Of a stretch of 64,000 nt of DNA, positions 41,738 to 52,798 are shown piece after piece (position 1 is the stretch's first letter; the number at the start of each line of letters is the position of its first letter). The notes beneath the pieces are model-generated. The model did no database searches. It saw only the letters and a list, made by a program, of their open reading frames with translations, and was not told the origin of the DNA. Source of the DNA: Symbiodinium natans (lineage: Eukaryota > Sar > Dinophyceae > Suessiales > Symbiodiniaceae); NCBI GenBank assembly GCA_905221605.1, contig CAJNDS010002120.1:117001-181000 (forward strand), given 5' to 3'. The position numbers and the translations under genes are program-made.

Positions 41738-41926
41738 GGTTTAGGGTTTAGGGTTTAGGGTTTAGGGTTTAGGGTTTAGGGTTTAGGGTTTAGGGTTTAG
41801 GGTTTAGGGTTTAGGGTTTAGGGTTTAGGGTTTAGGGTTTAGGGTTTAGGGTTTAGGGTTTAGGGTTTAGGGTTTAGGGTTTAGGGTTTAGGGTTTAGGG
41901 TTTAGGGTTTAGGGTTTAGGGTTTAG
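41738..41926 (+). repeat. Longest perfect telomere-type tract
   Basis: About 27 uninterrupted TTTAGGG units, the purest array in the window and so probably the youngest. Confidence 0.98.
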
Positions 41927-42024
41927 TTTGCGAAGAAAAGACATGAGCCCATGCTGGCACCGCGTCATCCGTGGCTGCAGCGGCAGCTTGAGTCTGGCGC
42001 AGAACCTCAGAGAGATGAGAGTCT

Positions 42025-42066
42025 TAGGGTTTAGGGTTTAGGGATTAGGGTTTAGGGTTTAGGTTT
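42025..42066 (+). repeat. Interspersed telomere-type tract
   Basis: Six units, one ATTAGGG. Confidence 0.93.
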
Positions 42067-42187
42067 ATAAAATACTAGAAAAACAGTTCGAAGAGGGTTT
42101 GCGGGTTTGTTTACTGGCAGCTCTCAGAGGGTGAGTTCCTCAGAGTCTTCGCAAACTACTTTGGCATGCATGTGTTTGCCACAACTT

Positions 42188-42220
42188 AGGGGTTTAGGGT
42201 TTAGGGTTTAGGGCTTAGGG
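42188..42220 (+). repeat. Short telomere-type tract
   Basis: Four to five TTTAGGG units. Confidence 0.9.
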
Positions 42221-42378
42221 ACAACACAATGAAAAGCCAAGAAATGAAGACTTACAAGCTGGGTGTGACTGCCCTTCCCAACTCGGTAGCCAGTGCCACA
42301 CATGGGCTCGGAGCCCTAAGAAACAGCCCACGCTTTTTCCATTCGCTGACACACGTGGGGCCCCTGGCTCTGCTGGCA

Positions 42379-42459
42379 TAACCCTAAACCCTAACCCCTA
42401 ACCCCTAACCCCTAAACCCTAAACCCTAAACCCTAAACCCTAAACCCTAAACCCTAAAA
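42379..42459 (-). repeat. Telomere-type tract with CCCCTAA units
   Basis: Three CCCCTAA units at the 5' edge, then seven perfect CCCTAAA units. Confidence 0.95.
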
Positions 42460-43028
42460 GAAGACTGCCGGCTTGCAGCTGCGGCTGCATGCACATGCAG
42501 AGAAAGCCAGCAAAGCGCCGTGCCACTAAGGGGAGTCGCCGGCATTGTAACCTTAAGCGGAGCTTTGGGAGGTGCTTTCAGATGAACCGAGTCTATCGAG
42601 GCGGAGGTGACGACAACCATGGACTTCTGTCTTAAGGCGTTGGGCATCGGGGGCATAAGGGTGATGTGTTGGATTGATTCGAATGGGGTACAGGTCGAAA
42701 CTGAACAGGAAACCAGAGGGGTTTGGAAAAGGATCGTGTGCAGCGTGAGTAAGGTCGGCGAACGACATCGACAATTCGCCACACTCACATCCCAAACACT
42801 AAGACCCAGCTCTGTGATATCCATTCTGGTGCTAATACAAGTAGGCAGGTTGTAACGGTTGTAAACTGCTTGTAGCCAGAGCGAATGTTCAAGCAACCCT
42901 CGCGCCCGCAACTGCTTGAATTGTTGTACCCCGTGTGCCGGAGGACCGCGAATTTGTGCTTGTCTGCTGCCATTCTTGAGGTAAAAAGCTGCGTCGCACA
43001 GCTTCGCAATCAACCCCCCCAAGCCCAT
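42447..43028 (-). CDS. Unrecognised 193-codon ORF ending in a telomere-type tract
   Basis: Opens MGLGGLIAKLCDAAFYLKNG and reads through a Ser/Thr/Pro-rich middle (KAPPKAPLKVTMPATP) to the stop supplied by the CCCTAAA tract (tail SSFRV). One of the longer non-simple frames in the window. The plus strand (42607-42855) is also open. No motif is recognised. Confidence 0.25.
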   Translation of the reverse strand: MGLGGLIAKLCDAAFYLKNGSRQAQIRGPPAHGVQQFKQLRARGLLEHSLWLQAVYNRYNLPTCISTRMDITELGLSVWDVSVANCRCRSPTLLTLHTILFQTPLVSCSVSTCTPFESIQHITLMPPMPNALRQKSMVVVTSASIDSVHLKAPPKAPLKVTMPATPLSGTALCWLSLHVHAAAAASRQSSFRV

Positions 43029-43525
43029 GGTTGGCTCTGTGCTGCCGGAAGGCTGTTTTGCCGAGTGAACAGGTCAGAGTGGCTGTGCGTCCTGCGCACG
43101 TACTGGGGCTGCAGGCATGGACAGACAGTGCTGTGCGATTGTTCGGCACAGCTATATATGGCTATTCAGGCGGCACAGGCCTGGTGCTTACTCATCTTAC
43201 TCATTGCTTCCGGCTTGCATGAGCAGGCCAGGGACCCAAACTCTCCTGATACGCAACAGCACATGCTAGCACCATCTCCATCCCGCGGCCTGTACGCGAA
43301 AAGCTCATCCAGAGTGACTCCAAGTGGAGCTCTCCCGCGGCGGTAAATGGTCCAATCTGCCACCTGGCCAGCGCCGGATGCCCAAGTTTGGTCAGCTTGA
43401 GGATGCTTGAGGCATCCCGACAGCAACGCATGCTCGTGGCCACACAGCACAAAATCTCCCGGATATGATCACTCCGACAACTCCCACGCTCCGTCGGCCT
43501 GTGGCGCAAGGGTCGCTCTGAAGGA

Positions 43526-43969
43526 GTGGTGTGTCCGCACAGAGACTGCACGGTCAGGAACCACCGCCATGGCCTCGTCCTGAGCTTTGGCAGGTTTGGG
43601 CACTGGCTTGTGAGGCCCAAAAAGTCCTCCTCTCTAGACGATTCTAGAATTAAGTTCTATTTGCGGACTTTGGTGGAGCTCTCGCTCCTCTTGAGAAACT
43701 GCAGTGATGCTAAGGGTAAGGAGTCGTTGAGGTCACGCCCCGGCCCAGGCAGAAGTTCCGCGGCTTTCGCCCAGGTGCGGCGCTCGTGTACGGTCCAAGC
43801 TGAGCTCTTGCCCATGTGTAGCCCCACAGGATTCGCAGGTTGCTGTCTGCTTCTGTATTTAAATTTCGGCCTCGCCCGGCGTGACACATCGCGCTCTCCT
43901 CTAGGTCCCGCGGGCATTCTGTGCCAGAATCCTGCTGGGGGCTCCAGTGCCCTAAACCCTAAACCCTAA
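43526..43969 (+). CDS. Unrecognised 147-codon ORF ending in a telomere-type tract
   Basis: No motif recognised. The C terminus LNPKP is encoded by the CCCTAAA tract at 43950, so the natural end is unknown. A minus-strand ORF (43201-43620) overlaps its start. Confidence 0.15.
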   Translation: MVCPHRDCTVRNHRHGLVLSFGRFGHWLVRPKKSSSLDDSRIKFYLRTLVELSLLLRNCSDAKGKESLRSRPGPGRSSAAFAQVRRSCTVQAELLPMCSPTGFAGCCLLLYLNFGLARRDTSRSPLGPAGILCQNPAGGSSALNPKP

Positions 43970-43984
43970 ACCCTAAACCCTAAC
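43950..43984 (-). repeat. Interspersed telomere-type tract
   Basis: Five CCCTAAA units. Confidence 0.94.
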
Positions 43985-44292
43985 ACCTTTTTGAGTCTTT
44001 TGAGGCTTCGACATGATCTTTCCTGGTTTGGGTCTTGCATGGTTTCGCTTGGTGCATCCGCTCGGAGGTCGCGCTCACGCCTCTGTCCCGTGCGCTTGCT
44101 GGCGCAGTGTGAAGTGCTTGGGCCCTTGGAATGTTTTTGGGGAGTCTTCCTATGGAGGTGATGCGCGCATCATCTACCCAAAAATACCCGAAGATGGCAC
44201 ATCTAAAGGCCACCAGGCATGATCTGTGCACCATCCTCCCTCATGCTGGCTATGCATCAAGTCCAGCATCTAAGGCCACAGGACGCACATCA

Positions 44293-44382
44293 TGACGTCA
44301 TCGGTGCTGACATGTGCTTGCATTGACTACTCATATATCAAGTCGACGAAGCTCCGTGGCCGCGAGCCTCATATGATGATGA
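44293..44382 (+). CDS. Candidate exon ending at a strong donor
   Basis: GTAAGTAT begins at 44383. The open frame before it reads LTCACIDYSYIKSTKLRGRE. Its 5' border is unknown. About 95 bp further on, CGCTGCAG (ending 44481) could be the matching acceptor, opening a frame IHGVLTVHVDGHAWLEC. The minus strand is open here too. Family unknown. Confidence 0.2.
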
Positions 44383-44629
44383 GTAAGTATCACGCGCACA
44401 AAGTTCTAAAACCCCACGCTCTGATCCGATCTTGGTCAGCTGAGTCTCCCGATTCATATGGCTTTGATGAAATCGCTGCAGATCCACGGTGTGTTGACCG
44501 TCCATGTTGATGGACACGCATGGCTCGAATGTCCTTCTCAAGCGCAAGAGGTCTCCACTTCGGACATCAGACCAGACCATCGAACCCCAACATGGACATC
44601 CTTATCGGGATATCCTGGGGGTGTGGAAT

Positions 44630-44658
44630 CCCTAAACCCTAAACCCTAAACCCTAAGA
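44630..44658 (-). repeat. Short telomere-type tract
   Basis: Four CCCTAAA units. Confidence 0.92.
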
Positions 44659-44780
44659 ACCCTCATATGCCCGAAGGCGGGTCCTGTTCCAGAAAAGGTC
44701 ATCCAGGGTGTAGGAGTGTCTGGCCTCGAAGCTCGCGGCCGTGGTTTGCTCCACACCGCTCACCTGGGCTACTGTGCTGA

Positions 44781-44849
44781 AGCCCTAAACCCTAAACCCT
44801 AAACCCTAAACCCTACACCCTAAACCCTAAACCCTAAACCCTAAACCCT
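44781..44849 (-). repeat. Interspersed telomere-type tract
   Basis: Ten units, one CCCTACA. Confidence 0.95.
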
Positions 44850-45227
44850 GCCTCTTTGCCTTTCACACCCCCCCCCGCCCCCCCTCCAAAGTCAGATTTT
44901 CTCAGGTCCCGACCAGCACCAGTATCTCCAAGTACTTCGACCTCAGAAACATACCGGAGCCCAGCCTGTTTGGTAGTTCTGCCCCTTGATGGAGGAGTCT
45001 GTTGGTCCCAAGTCACGGCTCACATTCAGGGCTTTGCAGATATGGCTACATGCCCCCCCCTAAGCAATCATCTACCGTGTGGTCTCCCAAAAAAACAGAC
45101 CCTGGACTGCCCCAAAGAAACCTTAAGACAGACACCAGCCAACATTCGGGGAAGCTCCAGGCTCGGGGTGCTGAGAGGGAATGCCTGCATGCAAAGGTCC
45201 TATTGATTTCCACTACGTTACACTCCC

Positions 45228-45310
45228 CTAAACCCTAAACCCTAAACACTAAACCCTAAACACTAAACCCTAAACCCTAAACCCTAAACCCCAAACCCCA
45301 AACCCTAAGG
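45228..45310 (-). repeat. Telomere-type tract with CACTAAA units
   Basis: CACTAAA and CCCTAAA alternate at the 5' side; CCCCAAA at the 3' side. Confidence 0.94.
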
Positions 45311-45474
45311 CAAGCATCGACTTGAGGTACGTCCGCACGTCGAGCTCAGAAGGATACCCAGCGGTGCCCGCAGGAACCATGGGCGACAAGGGGCTGCTGA
45401 AGTCCACCTGCAGGGGCTCTGCTGTGAAGAGGCCGTGCTCTCAAGTGGTTTTTTGGAATTCACCCATTGAATAT

Positions 45475-45560
45475 GGGGGGAGGGGGGGCCCCCTGCATTC
45501 GGGGTACATTGTAAGGGTCCTTTGTTATAAAGGAATCCTACTATCGCTGAAGATGGGGGG
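45475..45560. mobile_element. Degraded family B element
   Basis: GGGGTACATTGTAAGGGTCC and ATAAAGGAATCCTACTA match the family core; the ends are replaced by poly-G runs. Confidence 0.4.
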
Positions 45561-45805
45561 GGGGGGGGGGGGCTTTCTGAGCCAGGCGTTGCCACGCTTG
45601 GTATCGATGCACTGCGCGTTCACACGCCCGTCTGTGTTCAGACCGTCTGATATCTTTCTCGGATGCTCGAAGGAAGTCACTGTGATTGAATTGACCACAC
45701 AACTTGAGTTCTTCCAGAAGTAAACTCCACAGCTCTGCCTTGGAGCGGCGAGTCTGTGCATTTGTAACAGCATGACAGTGTGCACCTTAAGGTCCTCCAG
45801 CTGCA

Positions 45806-45855
45806 TAGGGTTTAGGGGTTTAGGGGTTTAGGGTAGGGGTTTAGGGTTTAAGGGA
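45806..45855 (+). repeat. Telomere-type tract with TTTAGGGG units
   Basis: Three 8-base TTTAGGGG units, then degenerate heptamers. Confidence 0.92.
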
Positions 45856-46196
45856 GTTTTTCAGAGGCTGCCGCTCAAGCCGAGGAGTTCTGAAGCTTCT
45901 GCAAACGGGCGCTTGGGATTTGGATGGTTTGGGGACTGGTGAACTTAACTAGCTTCGGATCTATGAGTCAGCATGAGCCCACGTTGAGTCCATGGATCAT
46001 CGTTGGAACTTTGTGGCTTACACCCCGCACCTTCTCCTCCCCCCCCACCCCCCCCCCCCTCCCAACCCCAACACACTCGATATTCAGGATGATGGCATGG
46101 CTTTGCTACGTACATTCCTCTCTTTGGGGCATGGGGCCACATCTCGAGACCACGGGAGTTTAACTCCACCATCCCCGCAAGCTCAGAAAACTCCCA

Positions 46197-46332
46197 CCCT
46201 AAACCCTAAACCCTAAACCCTAAACCCTAAACCCTAAACCCTAAACCCTAAACCCTAAACCCTAAACCCTAAACCCTATAAACCCTAAACCCTATAAGCC
46301 CTAAACCCTGAACCCTAAACCCTAATCCCTAA
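46197..46332 (-). repeat. Long telomere-type tract
   Basis: Eleven perfect CCCTAAA units, then CCCTATAAA and other variants. Confidence 0.96.
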
Positions 46333-46416
46333 TCCACCTTGTGGCTGACTTCGGCAGGGAGGCCCAGGAAGATCACCCCGTTGTACATGTCCATGTCGGG
46401 CTCAATCAGGTGCATC

Positions 46417-46546
46417 CTAAGGGGTTTAGGGTTTTGTAGGGTTTTGGGTTTAGGGTTTGTAGGGTTTGTAGGGTTTGCAGGGTTTAGGGTTTAGGGTTTA
46501 AGGTTTAGGGTTTAGGGTTTCGGGTTTAGGGTTTAGGGTTTAGGGC
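46417..46546 (+). repeat. Telomere-type tract with TTTGTAGGG units
   Basis: The 5' half has 9-base TTTGTAGGG and TTTGCAGGG units; the 3' half returns to TTTAGGG. It lies 85 bp from the opposite-orientation tract. Confidence 0.95.
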
Positions 46547-47027
46547 TGTGGAGGGGGTCTTGTCGGGACGAGGGCGCTTGGATTTCTTGGCCCCCGTTTG
46601 TTTAACAACCTCAGGGAATCTTCCGATGCTTGGCGACAGGCTGTTTTTCTTCTTACCGGATGTGCCATTTTCCCCACTCCGCCCGACAGACCCGTGGAAA
46701 GAACGTGCAAACATTGCCATCATGACTAAAAGCCGGAGGCACATGTGAGTCGGCTGTGCCAGATACTAAACTTGCAAACTTGCCAACCGATGCATGCGCC
46801 TCAGATGTCAAACCGCCTCGATGCCACAGTATGTGTACTCTCGAAGTGCACTTGTGATCAGTTCCATGTGCAAGGTGCGGAGCATCACTCTAGGGTTTAG
46901 CTGGGCCCCGGCGGGCCCCCGCGGGGCTTAGTGAGCCGGCTCAGCGGGGTTTAGGGTTTCAGTCGAAGGGATTGCCACGGCCCGAACCCTTGACTCCAGA
47001 ACTCATCCCAACCCCAGACAAACCGCG

Positions 47028-47092
47028 GTGGGGAGTGGGGGCTGGGGCTGGGGTGGGGGTGGGGGTTCGGGGTGGGGTTGGTTAGGTGGGGT
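47028..47092 (+). repeat. G-rich GGGGTGGGG tract
   Basis: Repeated GGGGCTGGGG and GGGGTGGGGG blocks, a potential G-quadruplex region. No gene at 46960-47480 is convincing. Confidence 0.75.
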
Positions 47093-47484
47093 GTCCAAAG
47101 CTGTGACTGGTTGCACTGCAGGCAGAACGCGGGAAGTTTCCCCGAAATCCCCTGAACTAGACTGCGAAGGTAGCTTCGCATTCACCTCCACGCGCACGCC
47201 GCGCGGTTGCGAAGGGTCCTGGTACTGCACATGAGCCAGGACTCCCAGTAGCCCCCCTTGCAAAAGCCAGATTCCTCAGACTCCTTCTTGTAAGTAGCAA
47301 ACTGTCTAATGCTAGGAGTGACCTAAGCCTAACCAGTAGTTTACAAAGGCAGTAGAAGAACAGTATCGTCAGGACCCCACGTCCGTTAGCAGCAACGACT
47401 TCCTATGCCCGTCCTTGTGGTGCTGCACACAGTACACCTGGATCTTCCCTGACAGGAAGCTCGGGGTTTAATGGTAGCAGGGTT

Positions 47485-47526
47485 TCGGATTTAGGGTTTA
47501 GGGTTTATGGTTTAGGGTTTAGGGTA
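47485..47526 (+). repeat. Degenerate telomere-type tract
   Basis: Six units with TTTCGGA and TTTATGG variants. Confidence 0.88.
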
Positions 47527-47633
47527 GCAGCCCCCGACCGACAACATAGCTATAGCAAATTGGCCCTCAAACCCCGTTCCTCAGCCCTCCTCAGTTTAAG
47601 GCTGGCCGAGGGAGTCAAAAGTGTAGGATGTGG

Positions 47634-47738
47634 CGGTTTTCTGAAATTAAGGGTACCTTATTGGGGTCCTGATTATCACGGGATCCTACGATAAATTGAG
47701 GGATCTATATTGGGGGTCCCTGTTTTCGCAAACCTCGG
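47634..47738. mobile_element. Family B element, copy 8
   Basis: CGGTTTTCTGAAATTAAGGG at the left; GTCCCTGTTTTCGCAAACCT at the right; core GATTATCACGGGATCCTACG. Confidence 0.6.
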
Positions 47739-47739
47739 C

Positions 47740-49300
47740 AAATTAAATGCAGCCAAAAACTTCGAGCTCTTCTCCATCCCTACACCCACCTAGAAAAGAA
47801 GGCCCCCCTCTGCTGCACATTATTGCTTGAGGATTTCTGAGGAAATGGAAACGTAAACGTCGCCACGCCCCTAGTCCTAAACTCATTTTATAATCTCAGG
47901 CACGGGGGGAGGAGGGTCAGAGGTGCATGGGTGCATCTCCACTGAAATGACTTGACTCGGCTCTTTTCAGAACTTCCCACACGAAGTTGCGTGTTACCCC
48001 TTCAGTCTACTGAGTTTGGGTGCAGGCAACTTTACCCCACCAGCCAAGAAAAACGACCCTCCAAGTGCCTCTGTGCCCTTCTAATTGCTTCTTAGAAAGC
48101 TATCGAGATACCTTCTGTGAAGGCCGCGACCTTCTAGGAAGCCCGGACAGCTTCTAAGAGCTCCAAGTAAAGTGGTGCGATGGGCAGGCATGCTCTCCAG
48201 GGGGGGGGGGGGGGGGGGCTGTGTTGCGAAGCGGGTGCTGAGGGATTCAGCTTCTCAGGGCTTGGCTTCCAAGACAAGCCTGCAAAGGTCTCGGACCCAG
48301 CTAAGCGCGCACCCTCGTGCGAACTTGTCTTAAGGTGTGCGGTGCTTGGCGATGGGCAAGGCCCATCGTCAAAAGTATATCTGCAAAACGCGGCGGGTGC
48401 TTCAAACGAGGAGGCTTAAATTACAGAACAACAGGGCCACACAGGGCCGCAGGGGGCTATAGGCATGAGACACGGGCCCTGATTGGGAAAGGGTGCTTGT
48501 GGGTGCATATCGTTGACTCGTTTTGCATTGAGCATCATTTGGGGCGCTCCTGAAAGATTGCTGACATCAAGGACATATCAATGACGTATTAACGACATAT
48601 GAGCTTCCGGGGTCATACATACATATCCATGTCACTACCTTTCGGTATCGTGGGATATCATGGGGAAGCCCCGGCCTTGTGACAAGCTGAAGCCAGTCCT
48701 TGCAAGATGCCAGTTGTTTGGGCTCCGGATTACGATGGTTTACGATAGTTGTCGCTGGGATAACACATCGTCCTGCTCACACCCTGGTATGTTGGCCTGG
48801 AGTCAGAAAGGTATCGAAACAGAATGTCTGCAATACGATGCTGCCAACAGGACCCTCACATGAGTTCTATGACTCTGTTCCTGGCTTTGCTGGCAGAATT
48901 GCGATCGCTGCAAACTCATGTACACAGAAATACCACTACCACCCAGGCCTGAGGTATGAAATATTGGCTCGTTGACATGATGATTATCATGCTCCAGCAT
49001 GCTTCGCTACACTTCATCTCAATCTCTCCACGCCCGGCCCCAAAGCTCAGGGCAGCTCAAGTCAAGAATTGTGACTCGCTGGCTTCTACCTGGAACAGTT
49101 GCGGCTTTCGCTTCAGAACGACCTACAATCTTCAAACGGAAGCCAAGGCCTCAATAGGGGCCTCCATGGCCTTTGCAACCGAGCTGTCCTCTTGGCGATC
49201 CTGAAGGTCAGCTGCACGCAGCCATCCACCACTCTCAGCAACGCTGTGTCGCTGAACATCACGCTCGCTGCGTGAGCACTCGCCTTAGCCAAGGCTGGAG
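47740..49300. other. Interval without a recognised gene
   Basis: 1.5 kb free of telomere-type tracts, with a poly-G run at 48200-48217 and several 60-90 codon ORFs (for example 48700-48975 plus) that I do not recognise. Confidence 0.4.
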
Positions 49301-49303
49301 GCT

Positions 49304-49353
49304 TAGGTTTTTAGGGTTTAAGTTTTAGGGTTTGGGGTTTAGGGTTTAGGGCT
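49304..49353 (+). repeat. Degenerate telomere-type tract
   Basis: Seven variable TTTAGGG units. Confidence 0.88.
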
Positions 49354-49915
49354 GCCTTTCTGGGAATATGCCTTCATCTGCTTCTGCTCCGATCGCACTG
49401 GACACGGCCGGTGCCAGCATGTCCTGTGGGACTGCCGGCATCCCACAGCCTAACTAACAATGAACTTCCAACTGACCGGCAACGACGGACCGCATATGCA
49501 GCCCAGCAGCCGCTGAAATCCTCAGCTTGGTGCACTACGGTGCACTCATGTACGGGCTTGTGATACTGCTTTCCGGGCTTGGAAACAAGAAGAAGTCAAA
49601 ACTTCTCGCTTTGCAGGACCAAAGGCTGCATCTATACCCAGAGTGGAAGTGCGTTTCTACAGTAGGAGGTTGAGGCCACAAGTAGTCTACCCGTCGGCAA
49701 TTCAGAAAAATGTTGGCCTTCACACCTCACTACCGCAACTCCACGCACGCAAGGCGTAGAAAAACCATCGGGAAAACACATCCCCCAACTCCCAGATACG
49801 TGATCTCACGGCTCGATCCGAAGTAGGTCTGCCAGGAAGCTGTGCAAAAACGATGCCGATCACAGCTGCATCTAGCATCTGCCCGCAGACGACCTGGTGG
49901 TGGCGACCCTAAGTT

Positions 49916-50003
49916 GGGTTTAGGGGTTAGGGTTTAGGGTTTAAGGTTTAGGGTTTGGGGTTTAGGGTTTAGCGTTTAGCGGCTTAGCGTTTAGAGTTTA
50001 GGG
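49916..50003 (+). repeat. Telomere-type tract with TTTAGCG units
   Basis: Canonical start, then TTTAGCG and TTTAGAG variants. The interval 49355-49915 shows no recognised gene. Confidence 0.9.
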
Positions 50004-50254
50004 CTACTCAAAGGAGTCGGAACAAGGAGGGGGAGGGGGGGGAGAGGTGGGAGAAGGGGGCGGGGATGGGTGGTGCCAGGTGGGGGCCTCTGAGGTCCCA
50101 GTGCATGAAGATAAAAGAGCCAGAGGGCCTCGAAATCCAAGACCCCGCCTGCAACGGCAGCAAAAGTACGGCCTCTGGGCAGCCAGCAAAGTTCTCGGCT
50201 GGAGCACCATAGCCTGCTTCGCAACCATGCTAGAACGGCCTCCTTATGTGCCTT

Positions 50255-50975
50255 TTTGTTGCTGTGCAGTCGTTTTCCTCGGACTTTTCGCTTCTTGCTG
50301 TGCAGTCGAGGGCACCACTGGCGGCAAAGCAACAAAAAAAACGTCTGCCAGGCCCAGACTTTTTTTTTACTGTGCAGTCGTGCTTGGCCGCGTGAGGCCA
50401 AGGCGCGTTTTGTTGTCCTGCGCAGTCGTTCTTGGCCACGTGAGGCCTACTGGTAGGCGCACTTTTTGCTGTGCAGTCGTGGGCTCGGGACTCACTCACG
50501 CACCTACCCCCCCTTCCGGCACGAGGCGCTTTTAGGCGCATTGTTTTTTGTTGCGCCGTCGCGGGCCCGGAACTCGCCCACTCACTCACTCACTTCCGGT
50601 TTGGGTGGGTTTCACGACTGCACACCAAAAAAAGGCTCGCCCAGCCGAGCGCTTCCTTCTTGCTGCGCCGTCGCGGGCCCGGGACTCACTCACTCACTTC
50701 CGCTCCGGGTTCCCGCACATTCACATAATGGCAGCCTGCGACGGCGCCGCAAAAACAAACACGGCTCACCACGCGCACGTTCTTTTTTTTTCCCTGCGCC
50801 GTCGCGCGCCCAGGGCGCGTTGCTTTTTGCTGCACTGTCGCGGGCCAAGGACCCACTCACTCACTTCCGCCCTGGCGGCTGCACAATCACGGTAGCCGAC
50901 TGCAGACCCAACAAAAACAGGCAGGCACGGTTTGACACACATTTTACATAAAACCAGCGGGCGACTGCACAGCAA
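50255..50975. repeat. Cluster of GC-rich hairpin-forming repeat units
   Basis: The core T(n)GCTG(T/C)GC(A/C)GTCG occurs forward at 50261, 50297, 50369, 50417, 50468, 50550, 50662, 50793 and 50829. It occurs inverted, followed by A(n), at 50614, 50739, 50898 and 50962. The forward core is usually followed by GCGGGCCCGGGACTCACTCA. Forward and inverted cores alternate at about 60-80 bp from 50550 on, so each unit could fold as a large hairpin. Long open frames here (for example 50466-50951 plus; 50230-50589 minus with DCTA motifs) are translations of the repeat. Confidence 0.8.
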
Positions 50976-51101
50976 AAAAACAAAAATGAACAACACGGGT
51001 TCACACCACGCCTGAAAAAAGGCCCGTTTTGGCATACGACCTCTACAACACAAGCCTTGGGCTCAGTTACAGGGATGCACCTTCAGCTCTCTAAGTACGT
51101 A

Positions 51102-51179
51102 GCCCTAAACCCTAAACCCTAAACCCTAAACCCTAAACCCTAAACCCTAAACCCTAAACCCTAAACCCTAAACCCTAAC
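51102..51179 (-). repeat. Long telomere-type tract
   Basis: Eleven perfect CCCTAAA units. Confidence 0.97.
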
Positions 51180-52700
51180 TCCAATTGCAGTATCGAAGCC
51201 GATGGTCATCTGCGTCTCCACAGAAAAGTAGAAGGCCGACATAAGATTCGAGAGCCTGAGGTTTGGGGCGTGCCTGAAACATCCTGAAACCAGTTCTTTT
51301 TTCTAGGTTTCCAGGCTTTTCCAGGCCTGTGCCTTGTGTTTTTGTCCCTCGTTTGGTCCTACTGCTCATGGCCTGTAGATTCGATGAAATTGGATGTCGC
51401 TCCATGCTTCCATTTGGCTGCACTGGCCCATGCAACATCATCTGCATACAGAACCCCAAGAACTCCGGAAATAGCCGACCTCAAGATTTCACTGCTTTGC
51501 CCGAAGTTACCAGCACAGCTTGTGTGGATACTGACACCAATTATCCCATCCGCTGGTTTCTCACATAGCGTGCACGTAACATGTGGTATGGAGGCAACTT
51601 CACGATGTCCCTACAAGTTCGGCTTCAGCTCATGGCAGCGCAGGGAGTAAGCTTGACCCGCGCCCAAAGGCGAGGGGCGCTGCATAGCTGAGAACGCTGC
51701 TTCCTTTCGTGGTTTCTTTTTCTGGTCATTCCTTTGCAAGCCGAGAGTCCCGATCGCGCAGCTGTCCGAAATGCTCCACCACATAATCGCGAAAAGCAGA
51801 TGGCAGAGTGCCTTACCGGCGATTGTCGGCGATACAGCACATGCAGGATGTGGGTTTAGGGTTTAGGCTCTCTTGCATGGGTCTGAGGCCGCGGCGTAAG
51901 AGATGAAGACCATCGGGTAGACACCCAGAACGGGCACTTGAAGTATAGTGTGGAAGAAGTCATAGAAGAACATGGCATAGATCTTCCGCTTCTTTCGCAC
52001 CCAATACACCTGTCCAAGGCATCAAACGCGAAGCCCGAAGCCAAGGAGAACGCCGGAACCCGGGAGCCCTTTCTCGCTGAATTTAACTTGTGGTGTATTG
52101 TGAGGTGTTGCCTGCGTATACAAAAAACGTCAAAAAACACAATGGCATGACATGCCACCCCCTTCCATTTCAATGCGCGCACGCACACATACGTGGGCCG
52201 TGTGTTCATGCGCCCTGCGTTTGCCATGCAACTTTTTGGTGGAAAGGTGTGAGAGGCCATGGCACGCAACACAGCTTTGGGCTGACAGGAGGCGCGGTAT
52301 TGTTTTGGATGTTAAGTGTTTCCTAAGTCCTAGGCGGAAGCGCACTTTGAAAGAGCCCAAAAACTCAAAACTACCAAAACTTGCTCACAGCTCGCATGCT
52401 TTTGACATGCCAGGTAAACTGTCAGTTTAGCAGCTAAGCTTTGCTATGGCCTCGACGTCAGAGGCGCCCAAAAACCTTCAAACTCTAGCTCCGAAAAGAT
52501 CGGGGGGAGGTGCAAACCCGTTACAAATTTGCACCTTCCTGGGTTTCGGGTTTAGGGCTGTTCCAAAAATGGAACATGAAGTACGCACATCATCCACGGC
52601 ATTGACACGGATATCTCCTGCTGGGTAGCTACCATGCCGGTGAGAGACATGACATCACCAGGTTGCAACTGCAGCTTGCCAAGCCCCGGCATCAAACAGA
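51180..52700. other. Interval without a recognised gene
   Basis: Overlapping short ORFs on both strands; two minimal TTTAGGG remnants at 51853-51868 and 52549-52556. Nothing else is supported. Confidence 0.35.
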
Positions 52701-52705
52701 CTATT

Positions 52706-52798
52706 GGGGGTTTCCGAAATTAGGGGTATCTTGTTGGGGTCCTTATAAGGGGATCCCACCACTTGGGGGTGTATATTAGGGTCACCTATTTCAACCCC
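52706..52798. mobile_element. Family B element, copy 9 (right end truncated)
   Basis: GGGGGTTTCCGAAATTAGGG at the left and core CCTTATAAGGGGATCCCACC are intact; the right side stops at CACCTATTTCAACCCC without the expected terminal repeat. Confidence 0.6.

Noticed and set aside
50230-50951. Arg/Ala/Cys-rich ORFs of up to 161 codons
   Set aside because: They follow the repeated GC-rich units in several frames and on both strands, so they are repeat translations.
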